A stretch of DNA of 64,000 nt from Niallia alba. GTDB taxonomy: Bacteria; Bacillota; Bacilli; Bacillales; Cytobacillaceae. Both the position numbers and the translations under genes were made by a program. Positions 30,474 through 39,080 of this stretch are shown piece by piece. Position 1 is the stretch's first letter. Each line of letters opens with the position of its first letter. Below the pieces are notes generated by a model. The model saw only the letters and a program-made list of their open reading frames with translations, made no database searches and was not told the origin of the DNA. The stretch covers positions 2,086,001 to 2,150,000 of the forward strand of contig NZ_JABBPK010000001.1 in NCBI RefSeq assembly GCF_012933555.1, written 5' to 3'.

Positions 30474-31256
30474 ATGGATTTATTAACAAAAACAAGAAAA
30501 ATAAATGCGATGTTACAAAGAGCTGCTGGTAAACCAGTTAACTTCAAGGAAATGTCAGAAACACTAAGTGATGTTATTGAAGCAAATATTTTCGTTGTAA
30601 GCAGAAGAGGGAAATTATTAGGATTTGCTGTTAATCAGCAAATAGAAAATGATCGTATGAAAAAGATGCTTGAAGATCGCCAATTCCCTGAGGAATATAC
30701 AAACAGCTTGTTCAACATTCAAACAACTTCTAGTAACTTGGAAATTGAAAGTGAGTATACTGCTTTCCCAGTTGAAAATAAAGAATTATTTGCAAAAGGT
30801 CTTACAACAATCGTTCCTATTATCGGTGGTGGCGAAAGACTTGGAACACTTATTCTTGCAAGATTACAAGAGCAATTCCATGATGATGATTTAATTCTTG
30901 CTGAATATGGAGCTACAGTTGTTGGAATGGAAATTCTTCGTGAAAAAGCAGAAGAAATCGAAGAAGAAGCAAGAAGCAAAGCAGTTGTACAAATGGCAAT
31001 TAGCTCTCTTTCTTATAGTGAATTAGAAGCAATTGAACATATTTTTGAAGAGTTAAATGGAAGTGAAGGCTTGTTAGTAGCTTCTAAAATAGCGGACCGT
31101 GTTGGTATAACAAGATCTGTTATTGTTAATGCATTACGTAAACTAGAAAGTGCTGGTGTGATTGAGTCTCGTTCTTTAGGGATGAAAGGTACGTATATCA
31201 AAGTCCTTAATGACAAATTTTTATTAGAGCTTGAAAAACTAAAAACAAATAAATAA
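30474..31256 (+). CDS. codY: Global transcriptional regulator CodY
   Basis: The 260-residue repressor senses branched-chain amino acids and GTP. The N-terminal GAF domain runs over about residues 1-155. The winged helix lies near 200-250, with [23 protein letters not shown]. Length and sequence match the family closely. AACAGGAGGAATAAAA precedes the ATG. The 96-base gap to hslU has no clear promoter, so it may be read from the xerC promoter. It precedes the fla/che operon, which CodY regulates in B. subtilis. Confidence 0.98.
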   Translation: MDLLTKTRKINAMLQRAAGKPVNFKEMSETLSDVIEANIFVVSRRGKLLGFAVNQQIENDRMKKMLEDRQFPEEYTNSLFNIQTTSSNLEIESEYTAFPVENKELFAKGLTTIVPIIGGGERLGTLILARLQEQFHDDDLILAEYGATVVGMEILREKAEEIEEEARSKAVVQMAISSLSYSELEAIEHIFEELNGSEGLLVASKIADRVGITRSVIVNALRKLESAGVIESRSLGMKGTYIKVLNDKFLLELEKLKTNK

Positions 31257-31380
31257 TGGGACATAAGTATTTTTAGCCAAATAACTCCGAACGATTATAT
31301 GAACATGCTAAGAAAAGTTCATACAATTGTTTGGGGTTTTATTCATTTTAAGAAAGAAGGTTTGTGGTGATCACCCGCAG

Positions 31381-31495
31381 CCTGAATACACGTAGACTCC
31401 TATGGGAGCTGCGAGAAAGTCCAAGACCCGCAGGAATGAGGAGGCTTGGCGCTCGTCCCACGGAAAGCGAACCCCTGGAGCGGAAAGCAACATCT
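31381..31495 (+). repeat. Dispersed repeat family B copy between codY and flgB
   Basis: It contains CCTGAATACACGTAGACTCC, AAGACCCGCAGGAATGAGGA, GGCGCTCGTCCCACGGAAAG and GCGGAAAGCAACA. These match the family B copy at 26985 in order and spacing, although the 3' end differs. Confidence 0.82.
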
Positions 31496-31520
31496 CTATT
31501 CAAAGGGATCAATAAATATA

Positions 31521-31565
31521 CTATATACAAACTTTTATTTTTAGAATTCAGGAGTTTGTATATAG
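31521..31565 (+). other. Perfect 13-bp stem-loop upstream of the terminator
   Basis: CTATATACAAACT pairs perfectly with AGTTTGTATATAG across a 19-base loop. No T-run follows, but a terminator hairpin begins 5 bases later. Confidence 0.7.
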
Positions 31566-31570
31566 TCTGA

Positions 31571-31597
31571 CTTTTCCAGCAATGGAAAAGTTTTTTT
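31571..31597 (+). terminator. Intrinsic terminator between codY and the fla/che operon
   Basis: CTTTTCCA-GCAA-TGGAAAAG forms an 8-bp stem with a tetraloop followed by seven T. It should stop readthrough from codY into flgB. Confidence 0.88.
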
Positions 31598-31864
31598 GTT
31601 ATAAAAAGAAATGGACAAAATATGTACATTTCATTCGACAAAAACTGCGTATTTACCATTTATTTTTCATTTACATTACAGAGATTAAAAAAGGTATATT
31701 AGTTCACATAACCAATAAATATTTCATAAATTAGTAAGTAATAACCATGTAAATAGTAGCAAGTTTTGGCGCGAAATTATTGTTTTTACCCAATATTAAG
31801 ATGGTTTAAACCGAATGTTAACTAAAATAGGTAAAAAGGATTATTAAAATTTTCCTCTTTTCCA

Positions 31865-31893
31865 TGGACATATTATTACAAATTAATTAAAAT
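31865..31893 (+). promoter_or_regulatory. SigA-type promoter of the fla/che operon
   Basis: TGGACA (31865-31870) and TAAAAT (31888-31893) are 17 bases apart, 82 bases before the flgB start. A weaker SigD-like candidate lies upstream near 31750. The remainder of 31598-31975 is AT-rich and shows no gene. Confidence 0.65.
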
Positions 31894-31975
31894 TAAACCT
31901 ATCATGTAAAAAAAAACGTCATTAAAAAACAAAATTCAACAAATTTCCCAAATATGATTTCTTGAGGTGTGGCAA

Positions 31976-32359
31976 GTGAAACTTTTCTCTAATACAATTA
32001 CTACCTTAGAAAATGCAATAAATTATTCGAATCAGAAACAAAAGGTTATCGCCCAAAATATTGCAAATGTCGACACGCCGAATTATAAAGCGAAAACTGT
32101 AACTTTCAAAGATTCGTTATCTTCTGCGATGAATGCAAATGTAACAAATAATAAACATATTCCTTTTTCAGCTACTAACAATGCTTCGACAGCAGTTGTT
32201 ACAAAAAATGGAGTGACATACAATAACAGCGGAAATAGTGTGGATATGGAAAAGGAAATGACGGATCTAGCAACAAACCAAATATATTACAATGCATTAA
32301 TTGATCGGATTAGCGGAAAATTTAGTTCGCTAGAAAATGTAATAAGAGGAGGTAAGTAA
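31976..32359 (+). CDS. flgB: Flagellar basal body rod protein FlgB
   Basis: The 127-residue proximal rod protein is the first gene of the fla/che operon. The N-terminal rod motif N-I-A-N-V-D-T-P-N-Y-K-A-K is at about residues 28-40. The GTG at 31976 gives M-K-L-F-S-N-T-I and is 6 bases after GAGGTG. A GTG nine bases upstream lies within that site. The protein is exported by the flagellar type III apparatus without a signal peptide. flgC follows 2 bases after the stop. Confidence 0.95.
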   Translation: MKLFSNTITTLENAINYSNQKQKVIAQNIANVDTPNYKAKTVTFKDSLSSAMNANVTNNKHIPFSATNNASTAVVTKNGVTYNNSGNSVDMEKEMTDLATNQIYYNALIDRISGKFSSLENVIRGGK

Positions 32360-32361
32360 GA

Positions 32362-32814
32362 ATGACTATTTTTAATAGTATCAATACTACGGCCTCTGCT
32401 TTAACTGCTCAAAGGCTAAGAATGGATGTCATTTCATCTAATATGGCAAACGTTGATACAACGAGAGGAAGACTAGTAAATGGTGAATGGGAGCCTTACA
32501 AAAGAAAACAAGTTGTTTTTCAAGAACAAGAAGGTTCGTTTGCTTCTCATTTAAATACTGCACGAGGGAATACATCGAACCAAGCAGGAGGCGTGAAGGT
32601 TTCGAGGATTGTAGAAGACGAAACACCTTTCGAAATGGTTTATGACCCGGAAAATCCAGAGGCGGATGAAACAGGATATGTGCGTATGCCGAATGTAGAT
32701 CCATTACGTGAGATGGTAGATTTGATGAGTGCTTCAAGATCTTATGAAGCCAATGTCACAGTATTAAATGCTTCAAAAAGTATGTTAATGAAAACATTAG
32801 AAATCGGAAAATAA
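32362..32814 (+). CDS. flgC: Flagellar basal body rod protein FlgC
   Basis: The 150-residue proximal rod protein shows the N-terminal motif S-S-N-M-A-N-V-D-T-T-R near residue 25. The C-terminal rod segment has V-D-L-M-S-A-S-R-S-Y-E-A-N-V and ends with S-M-L-M-K-T-L-E. AGAGGAGGTAAGTAAGA precedes the ATG. It sits between flgB and fliE as in B. subtilis. Confidence 0.96.
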   Translation: MTIFNSINTTASALTAQRLRMDVISSNMANVDTTRGRLVNGEWEPYKRKQVVFQEQEGSFASHLNTARGNTSNQAGGVKVSRIVEDETPFEMVYDPENPEADETGYVRMPNVDPLREMVDLMSASRSYEANVTVLNASKSMLMKTLEIGK

Positions 32815-32834
32815 AGCAAAAAGGAGCAATCTAA

Positions 32835-33146
32835 ATGGAACCATTAAGTTTTTCTGCAGTTTCTTCTGCATTGCCATTATCAAATACGACAGCTAATAGT
32901 AAAGCGACATCTGTTGCAAATACACAAAATAGCTTTGCCTCATTTTTAAAAGAATCGATTAACAATGTTAATCAAGCGCAAAATGAATCAGATGTGCTAA
33001 CAAATAAGTTAGCAAGAGGAGAGAATGTCGATTTATCTCAAGTGATGATTGCCTCTCAAAAAGCAAGTATTACGATGCAAACTACTTTAGAAATTCGCAA
33101 TAAAGCAGTAGAAGCTTATCAAGAAATAATGAGAATGTCCGTTTAA
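32835..33146 (+). CDS. fliE: Flagellar hook-basal body complex protein FliE
   Basis: The 103-residue protein links the MS-ring to the rod. The characteristic C-terminal half contains D-L-S-Q-V-M-I-A-S-Q-K-A-S-I-T-M-Q-T and R-N-K-A-V-E-A-Y-Q-E-I-M-R-M-S-V. AAAGGAG precedes the ATG. A 162-base untranslated gap follows before fliF, longer than expected within this operon. Confidence 0.95.
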   Translation: MEPLSFSAVSSALPLSNTTANSKATSVANTQNSFASFLKESINNVNQAQNESDVLTNKLARGENVDLSQVMIASQKASITMQTTLEIRNKAVEAYQEIMRMSV

Positions 33147-33308
33147 CATAAAGACAGTTTTCAAAAATTTTTGCTTGTTTACGAGTAGGAATTTATTTAC
33201 TTCTCCGTGAATGCAAGTGTCCATGCAATCACGCGCTTGATTTAAAAACAAGTAATAGTAACGATAGGCGGTTTTTACCTAACAAATTACGGTAGCCGGG
33301 GGAAGAGA
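33147..33308 (+). promoter_or_regulatory. Structured untranslated region between fliE and fliF
   Basis: CGTGAATGCA (33206-33215) pairs with TGCAATCACG (33224-33233) with one mismatch. CTTGTTT (33174-33180) can pair with AAACAAG (33246-33252) around it. There is no T-run. The region may be an internal leader of fliF; its role is unknown. Confidence 0.45.
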
Positions 33309-34892
33309 ATGAAAGAGAATCTAAATAAAATATTTAATCCTTTAAAAGAGTATTGGCAAAGTCGTTCTAAAAAGCAAAAGACTGTGATAACAGGTAGCGG
33401 ACTTTTGCTTATTCTGGTTGGAGTATTGGCAGCTTATTTTTTTACGAGAGTAACGCTTGTGCCGCTATATAGTAATTTAACTCCTTCTGAAACAGGAGCT
33501 ATTAAAGAGAGTCTTGATAGTAGAGGTATAACTTCTGAAATTTCTGGTGGAGGCACTGTTATTAGTGTTCCAGAGGAAGTAGTCGATACATTAAAAGTAG
33601 AATTAGCAGCAGAAGGAATACCGAAGTCTGGTAGCATAGACTATTCCTTTTTCAGTGAAAATGCAAGTTTTGGAATGACAGATAATGAATTTAATGTTTT
33701 AAAATTAGATGCCCTACAGACAGAAATTGCTAACTTAATAAAAGGCATTGATGGGATTAATAACGCTGATGTTGTTATCACTTTGCCTGAAGAAAGTGTT
33801 TTTGTTTCTGATCAAGGTGGAGAAGCTACAGCTTCCATTGTATTAAATACAAAGCCTGGCTATAACTTCTCAGAAAATCAAATAAAAGGGTTATATACAC
33901 TCGTGTCCAAAAGTGTACCAAACCTTCCTACAGATAATATCGTCATAACGAATCAAAACTTTGAGTATTTTGACTTAAATTCTTCAAATAATTCTGCGAC
34001 AGATACTTTTACTGCGCAAAACAATGTTAAAAAACAAATTGAACGTGATATTCAAAGGCAAGTACAAACAATGCTAGGAACGTTAATGGGGCAAGATAAA
34101 GTCGTTGTATCTGTAACTGCTGATATAGACTTTACCCAAGAAAACAGAGAAGAAAACCTAGTTACGCCAGTAGATGAAGAAAATATGGCGGGAATTGAAA
34201 TAAGTGCACAAAATATCACGGAAACATATACAGGTGAAAATGCTGCTGGTGGAGTTGTACAGGCGGAAGAAGGTACAGATACAACAACGTACAATTCAGA
34301 AACAGGGTCTGGGAATGGTGACTATGAAAAAGTAGAACAAACCGTTAATAGTGAAGTAAATCGTATTAAAAAGCAAATTGTTGAAAGTCCATATAAAATT
34401 CGTGATTTAGGTATCCAAGTAATGGTGGAGCCACCTGATGCTAATGATACTACTTCCTTACCGCAGGAAAGTATTGATGATATTTCCAATATACTTGGGA
34501 CGATCGTTCGAACATCGATTGATAAAACATCAACAGGTGGAGAACTGACAGCTGAGGATATCCAAAGTAAGATTGCTGTGTCTGTTCAACCGTTTAATGG
34601 GAAAAAACAAGCAACAGAGATAGTTCAAACATCAATTCCTTGGTGGGTTTACGCTGTAGGTGGAAGTTTACTTGCGATTATTATTCTATTAATCTTCTTA
34701 TTTATGAGAGCGAGAAAGAAAAAACAAGAAGAAGCAGAAGAAATTATCCAACCAGTTGTTCCTGTAGCTGATATCAATGAGGAACACCAAGAATCAGAAG
34801 GAACAATTAGAAGAAAGCAGCTTGAAAAAATGGCAAAAGAAAAACCAGAGGAATTTGCAAAATTACTTCGTACATGGATTACGGAAGATTAA
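33309..34892 (+). CDS. fliF: Flagellar M-ring protein FliF
   Basis: The 527-residue protein forms the MS-ring in the membrane. The first membrane segment is at about residues 25-46 and the second at about 444-464. Between them are the ring-building domains with L-Y-S-N-L-T-P-S-E. The cytoplasmic C-terminus that binds FliG carries P-E-E-F-A-K-L-L-R-T-W-I. GGGGGAAGAG precedes the ATG. fliG follows 13 bases downstream. Confidence 0.97.
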   Translation: MKENLNKIFNPLKEYWQSRSKKQKTVITGSGLLLILVGVLAAYFFTRVTLVPLYSNLTPSETGAIKESLDSRGITSEISGGGTVISVPEEVVDTLKVELAAEGIPKSGSIDYSFFSENASFGMTDNEFNVLKLDALQTEIANLIKGIDGINNADVVITLPEESVFVSDQGGEATASIVLNTKPGYNFSENQIKGLYTLVSKSVPNLPTDNIVITNQNFEYFDLNSSNNSATDTFTAQNNVKKQIERDIQRQVQTMLGTLMGQDKVVVSVTADIDFTQENREENLVTPVDEENMAGIEISAQNITETYTGENAAGGVVQAEEGTDTTTYNSETGSGNGDYEKVEQTVNSEVNRIKKQIVESPYKIRDLGIQVMVEPPDANDTTSLPQESIDDISNILGTIVRTSIDKTSTGGELTAEDIQSKIAVSVQPFNGKKQATEIVQTSIPWWVYAVGGSLLAIIILLIFLFMRARKKKQEEAEEIIQPVVPVADINEEHQESEGTIRRKQLEKMAKEKPEEFAKLLRTWITED

Positions 34893-34905
34893 GGAGTGTT
34901 GTTAA

Positions 34906-35922
34906 ATGGCAAGAAAAGAATCAAATGAGTTATCTGGGAAACAGAAAGCGGCCATTCTCCTTATCTCGCTAGGTCCTGATGTTGCAGCTTCGGTTTATAA
35001 ACATTTAAGTGAGGAAGAAATTGAACGATTATCACTAGAAATATCAGGAGTTAGAAAAGTGGAGAATACTTCTAAAGAAAACGTATTAGAAGAATTTCAT
35101 AATATCGCACTTGCTCAAGATTATATTTCTCAAGGTGGGATTGGGTATGCAAAAACAGTATTAGAAAAGGCTCTAGGAGCAGAACAAGCATCGATTATTT
35201 TAAATAGATTGACTTCTTCTCTTCAAGTAAGACCTTTTGATTTTGCTAGAAAAGCAGATCCAAACCAGATATTAAATTTTATTCAAAATGAACATCCACA
35301 GACAATTGCCTTAATCTTGTCTTATTTAGATCCAACACAGGCTGGACAAATACTATCCGAACTGCCACAGGAAGTTCAAGCAGATATAGCAAGAAGAATA
35401 GCTGTAATGGATAGTACTTCTCCAGAAATTATTAATGAAGTTGAGCAAATTTTAGAAAGAAAACTATCAAGCACAGTTACGCAAGACTATACACAAACTG
35501 GTGGAATAGAAGCGGTTGTTGAAGTGCTTAATGGGGTTGATAGAGCAACAGAACGTACCATTTTAGACGCACTTGAAATACAAGATCCAGAATTAGCAGA
35601 AGAGATTAAGAAGAGAATGTTTGTCTTTGAAGATATTGTTACATTGGATAATAGAGCAATCCAGAGAATTATTCGCGATTGTGAAAATGAAGACCTTATG
35701 CTTGCTCTTAAAGTATCTGGAGATGAAGTTAAAGAAATTGTTTATAGCAATATGTCTACTAGAATGGCTGAGTCCTTTAAGGAAGAAATGGAATTTATGG
35801 GACCAGTTCGCTTGAAAGATGTAGAAGAAGCACAATCAAGAATTGTTGCGATTATCAGACGTCTTGAAGATGCGGGAGAAATTGTGGTAGCCCGTGGCGG
35901 AGGAGATGATATCATTGTCTAG
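34906..35922 (+). CDS. fliG: Flagellar motor switch protein FliG
   Basis: The 338-residue C-ring protein couples torque to the stator. The middle-domain motif E-H-P-Q-T-I-A is at about residue 126. The C-terminal motor domain contains the charged helix around R-A-I-Q-R-I-I-R-D and V-R-L-K-D-V-E-E-A-Q. TTAAGGAGTGTTG precedes the ATG. The 3' end carries the ribosome binding site and start of fliH, overlapping it. Confidence 0.97.
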   Translation: MARKESNELSGKQKAAILLISLGPDVAASVYKHLSEEEIERLSLEISGVRKVENTSKENVLEEFHNIALAQDYISQGGIGYAKTVLEKALGAEQASIILNRLTSSLQVRPFDFARKADPNQILNFIQNEHPQTIALILSYLDPTQAGQILSELPQEVQADIARRIAVMDSTSPEIINEVEQILERKLSSTVTQDYTQTGGIEAVVEVLNGVDRATERTILDALEIQDPELAEEIKKRMFVFEDIVTLDNRAIQRIIRDCENEDLMLALKVSGDEVKEIVYSNMSTRMAESFKEEMEFMGPVRLKDVEEAQSRIVAIIRRLEDAGEIVVARGGGDDIIV

Positions 35923-36679
35923 GTTGATTAAGTCAAGATATTCAATTCCAGATCATGCAAAACAGAAAGTCATATCTATTAAACATCTAGATTCCGTTGA
36001 TCCTAATTTTGAGCAATCTCGAGAGGTTACCCAAGCAGAATATAACAAAATGCTTGAAATAGCACATCAAGAAGCAGAAACGATTAGGATGCAAGCCATA
36101 GAGGAAGCTGAACGGATACGCGTTCAGCTTTCAAGTGAAAAACAAAATTGGGATATCGAAAAAGTGAATTTAATAGAAGAAGCTAAAGCGAATGGTTTTC
36201 AAATAGGATTCGAGGAAGGTAAACATGTTGGATATAACGAAGCATCTCAATATATCCAACAAGCAAGAGATACTGTAAATGCCTCCAAGATGGATTACGG
36301 AAAGTATTTACAATCCGCAGAAAGTACTATTTTAGAACTTGCTATTGAAGTAGCAGAAAAAATTATAAACGACAAAATAAAAGAAGACGAGCAGAATTTC
36401 CTTTCTGTTGTGCAAAATGCCTTGAAGGAAGTAAGAAAACAGAGAGAGATTCAACTACATGTTCCTCCTATTTATTATGAACTAGTTCTAGCAGAAAAAG
36501 AGGAGTTATTGCAGTTGTTTCCGATAAAGCCTAGCCTATTCGTTTTTCCAGATGAATCCCTAGAAGAAAATGGCTGTATCATTGAGACAGCTAATGGTCG
36601 GTTAGATGCAAGTATTGATACCCAACTATTCATGATAAAAGAGAAGTTACTTGAAGTATTGGAGAGTGAAGAAGGGTGA
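35915..36679 (+). CDS. fliH: Flagellar assembly protein FliH
   Basis: The 254-residue protein regulates the FliI ATPase and brings it to the export gate. A long charged helix region lies at about residues 40-100 (E-A-E-T-I-R-M-Q-A-I-E-E-A-E-R-I-R), followed by a C-terminal V-ATPase-E-like domain with V-A-E-K-I-I-N-D-K. The TTG at 35915 gives M-S-R-L-I-K-S-R-Y and lies about 9 bases behind CGGAGGAG. An in-frame ATG at 35906 is too close to that site, and a GTG at 35894 is upstream of it. It overlaps the end of fliG and of fliI (GTGA). Confidence 0.9.
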   Translation: MSRLIKSRYSIPDHAKQKVISIKHLDSVDPNFEQSREVTQAEYNKMLEIAHQEAETIRMQAIEEAERIRVQLSSEKQNWDIEKVNLIEEAKANGFQIGFEEGKHVGYNEASQYIQQARDTVNASKMDYGKYLQSAESTILELAIEVAEKIINDKIKEDEQNFLSVVQNALKEVRKQREIQLHVPPIYYELVLAEKEELLQLFPIKPSLFVFPDESLEENGCIIETANGRLDASIDTQLFMIKEKLLEVLESEEG

Positions 36680-37992
36680 AGGCACAAGCGTTAATAAGCT
36701 CGATTTCATCCATTGACACTTATAAGCAATATGGCCGTGTGAAGAAAGTTGTTGGACTAATGATAGAATCACAGGGACCAGAAAGCTCTATTGGAGATGT
36801 TTGCCATATTCATATTGGCACAAAACATAAAAGAATTATTAAAGCGGAAGTTGTCGGATTTAATGGGGAAAATATTATCTTAATGCCATATACCACAGTA
36901 AATGATATTTCACCTGGCTGCCTAGTAGAAGCATCATCTAAACCACTAGAAATAAAGGTAGGACCAGCATTGATAGGGACAGCTATAGATGCCTTAGGAA
37001 TGCCATTAGATGGATCACCTTTGCCAAAAGGATTAAAGTCCGTTCCGATTGATCAAGAGCCTCCTAATCCTTTAAAAAGACCGCCTATTTCTGAATCGAT
37101 GGAAGTGGGTGTACGTTTAATTGATGGACTGTTAACTGTGGGTACCGGACAAAGAATTGGTATTTTTGCAGGTAGTGGTGTTGGGAAAAGTACATTACTC
37201 GGTATGATTGCTAGAAATACAAAAGCAGATTTAAATGTTATTGCATTAATTGGAGAACGTGGAAGAGAAGTACGTGAATTTATTGAACGAGACCTGGGAC
37301 CAGAAGGTTTGAAAAGGTCCATTGTGGTCGTGGCAACATCTGATCAGCCCGCTTTAATGAGAATAAAGGGTGCGTATACAGCAACTGCCATTGCTGAATA
37401 CTTTCGAGACAAGGGCTTAAATGTCATGTTAATGATGGATTCTGTAACCCGTGTTGCAATGGCGCAAAGAGAAGTAGGACTAGCTATTGGTGAACCGCCA
37501 ACTACGAAAGGTTATACGCCTTCAGTGTTTGCGATATTGCCAAAACTTCTTGAGAGAACGGGTACAAACGAAAATGGTAGTATAACAGCTTTTTACACAG
37601 TGCTAGTGGATGGTGACGATATGAATGAACCAATTGCAGATACAGTACGTGGTATTTTAGATGGTCACTATGTGTTAGATAGAAACCTTGCAAATAAAGG
37701 TCAATATCCGGCAGTTAATGTGTTAAAAAGCGTTAGTCGTGTAATGAATCACATTGTTCCAAAAGAGCATGTAAAAGCTGCTGAACGACTACGAGATCTC
37801 TTAAGTACCTATATAAATGCGGAAGATTTAATCAATATAGGTGCATATAAGAAGGGTTCTTCCAAGGAAATTGATATGGCAATTGCGTTATATCCAAATA
37901 TACTTTCCTATATAAAGCAGGCCACAGATGAGAAAATCTCCATTGAGGAAAGCCTTCATTCCTTATTAACTCTAGTTGGAACAGAGGGATAA
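36676..37992 (+). CDS. fliI: Flagellum-specific ATP synthase FliI
   Basis: The 438-residue export ATPase is related to F1-beta. The P-loop G-S-G-V-G-K-S-T is at about residues 165-172, Walker B lies in L-M-M-D-S-V-T-R, and E-R-G-R-E-V-R-E-F follows the family pattern. It starts with GTG inside the fliH stop. It delivers export substrates and chaperones to the FlhA/FlhB gate. fliJ follows after 3 bases. Confidence 0.97.
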   Translation: MKAQALISSISSIDTYKQYGRVKKVVGLMIESQGPESSIGDVCHIHIGTKHKRIIKAEVVGFNGENIILMPYTTVNDISPGCLVEASSKPLEIKVGPALIGTAIDALGMPLDGSPLPKGLKSVPIDQEPPNPLKRPPISESMEVGVRLIDGLLTVGTGQRIGIFAGSGVGKSTLLGMIARNTKADLNVIALIGERGREVREFIERDLGPEGLKRSIVVVATSDQPALMRIKGAYTATAIAEYFRDKGLNVMLMMDSVTRVAMAQREVGLAIGEPPTTKGYTPSVFAILPKLLERTGTNENGSITAFYTVLVDGDDMNEPIADTVRGILDGHYVLDRNLANKGQYPAVNVLKSVSRVMNHIVPKEHVKAAERLRDLLSTYINAEDLINIGAYKKGSSKEIDMAIALYPNILSYIKQATDEKISIEESLHSLLTLVGTEG

Positions 37993-37995
37993 TAG

Positions 37996-38448
37996 ATGAG
38001 CTATCAGTTTAAATTTGAAAAAATCTTAACGATTCGAGAAAGAGAAAAAGAAGAAGCAAGCTCTGCATATAACCTGTCTGTTAATAGATTTGAAGAAGCT
38101 GCTGAAAAACTATATGAGCTATTAAAGAGAAAAGAAGATTTAGAAGCCTACCAAGCGGAAAAAATGACTACTGGTTTATCTGTTCAAGAAATTAGGCATC
38201 ATCAACAATTTGTAGGTAATTTAACGAAAACGATTGAACATGCACAGAAGATGGTGCAAAATGCACGTAATTCGATGGTGTATTTTCAAGAAAAAATGTT
38301 AGAGAAGAATATTGAAGTGAAGAAGTTTGTGAAAATAAAGGAAAAAGATCACTCCAATTTTGTAGCATTAGAGAAATTAGAAGAAGCAAAACAAATGGAT
38401 GATATTTCGCTTCAACAATATATGCAACAAGAGAAGGCAGGTGGATAA
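37996..38448 (+). CDS. fliJ: Flagellar export protein FliJ
   Basis: The 150-residue protein is almost wholly alpha-helical and charged, as expected for the coiled coil that inserts into the FliI ring. The start M-S-Y-Q-F-K-F-E-K-I-L-T-I-R-E-R-E-K is typical. Its place after fliI confirms the call. The next gene begins at the base after its stop. Confidence 0.92.
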   Translation: MSYQFKFEKILTIREREKEEASSAYNLSVNRFEEAAEKLYELLKRKEDLEAYQAEKMTTGLSVQEIRHHQQFVGNLTKTIEHAQKMVQNARNSMVYFQEKMLEKNIEVKKFVKIKEKDHSNFVALEKLEEAKQMDDISLQQYMQQEKAGG

Positions 38449-39045
38449 ATGGAAAATTCGTGGGAAGAAAAAAAGAAATCATTTAACTTTTTCCAGCGTT
38501 TTCTTATGATTATCGTGATACCAACTACTTTTGCATTGATCGTTGTTGTGCTATTGCTTATAGCTTCGGGTGCAGATGTTGCAGAGAAAGGAAAAGAGGT
38601 GTTAAATGCTATTCCTTTTCTCAATGAAGAAAAAAGAACAACGGATAAACTGCTTGAGAACAATAAAAATACGATTAGTTCTTTACAAACTAAGCTAAAA
38701 GAACGAGATGATCTAATAAAGACGCTAGAAACACAATTGGAAAATAGTGAAAATAGAGTTCAATCTGCCAATTCAGATAAGGAAAAGTTACAAAGTGAAT
38801 TAAATTCTCTCCAATCTGCTCAAGCGGAAACAAAAAAAGCTCTTGCAGAGATTGTGAAAACATATGATACCATGTCTCCCAAAAATGCTGCAGCAATTTT
38901 ATCTGAGATGAGTGAAAATGAAGCATTGAAAATTTTGGCAGAGCTAAAGCCAGCAAAACTTGCATCGATATTAGAGAAAATGGAACCAGCTGTTGCATCT
39001 AAATATACAGAGCTATTATCAGATAAAGCTACAGTAAACCCATAA
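38449..39045 (+). CDS. ylxF: MotE-type flagellar protein with MgtE N-domain (YlxF)
   Basis: The 198-residue protein has one N-terminal membrane segment (about residues 17-40) and a central coiled coil (about 60-130). The C-terminal domain resembles the MgtE intracellular N-domain, with M-S-P-K-N-A-A-A-I-L-S-E-M and K-P-A-K-L-A-S-I-L-E-K-M. It is at the usual place between fliJ and fliK. Proteins of this type are thought to act near the export or motor apparatus, but the exact role in Bacilli is unclear. Confidence 0.88.
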   Translation: MENSWEEKKKSFNFFQRFLMIIVIPTTFALIVVVLLLIASGADVAEKGKEVLNAIPFLNEEKRTTDKLLENNKNTISSLQTKLKERDDLIKTLETQLENSENRVQSANSDKEKLQSELNSLQSAQAETKKALAEIVKTYDTMSPKNAAAILSEMSENEALKILAELKPAKLASILEKMEPAVASKYTELLSDKATVNP

Positions 39046-39080
39046 AGGGCAAACAGTCATCACTGAAAGGGGGTGAAAAA

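Noticed and set aside
31364-31570. 68-codon frame between codY and flgB
   Set aside because: It coincides with repeat family B and the following hairpin and has no start signal.
33243-33270. SigD promoter before fliF
   Set aside because: TAAA and CGATA are present but the spacing is wrong (13 instead of about 15 bases).
33240-33308. Cyclic-di-GMP riboswitch upstream of fliF
   Set aside because: ACGGTAGCCGGGG resembles the 3' part of that class, but the conserved 5' and central boxes are not visible in the gap.
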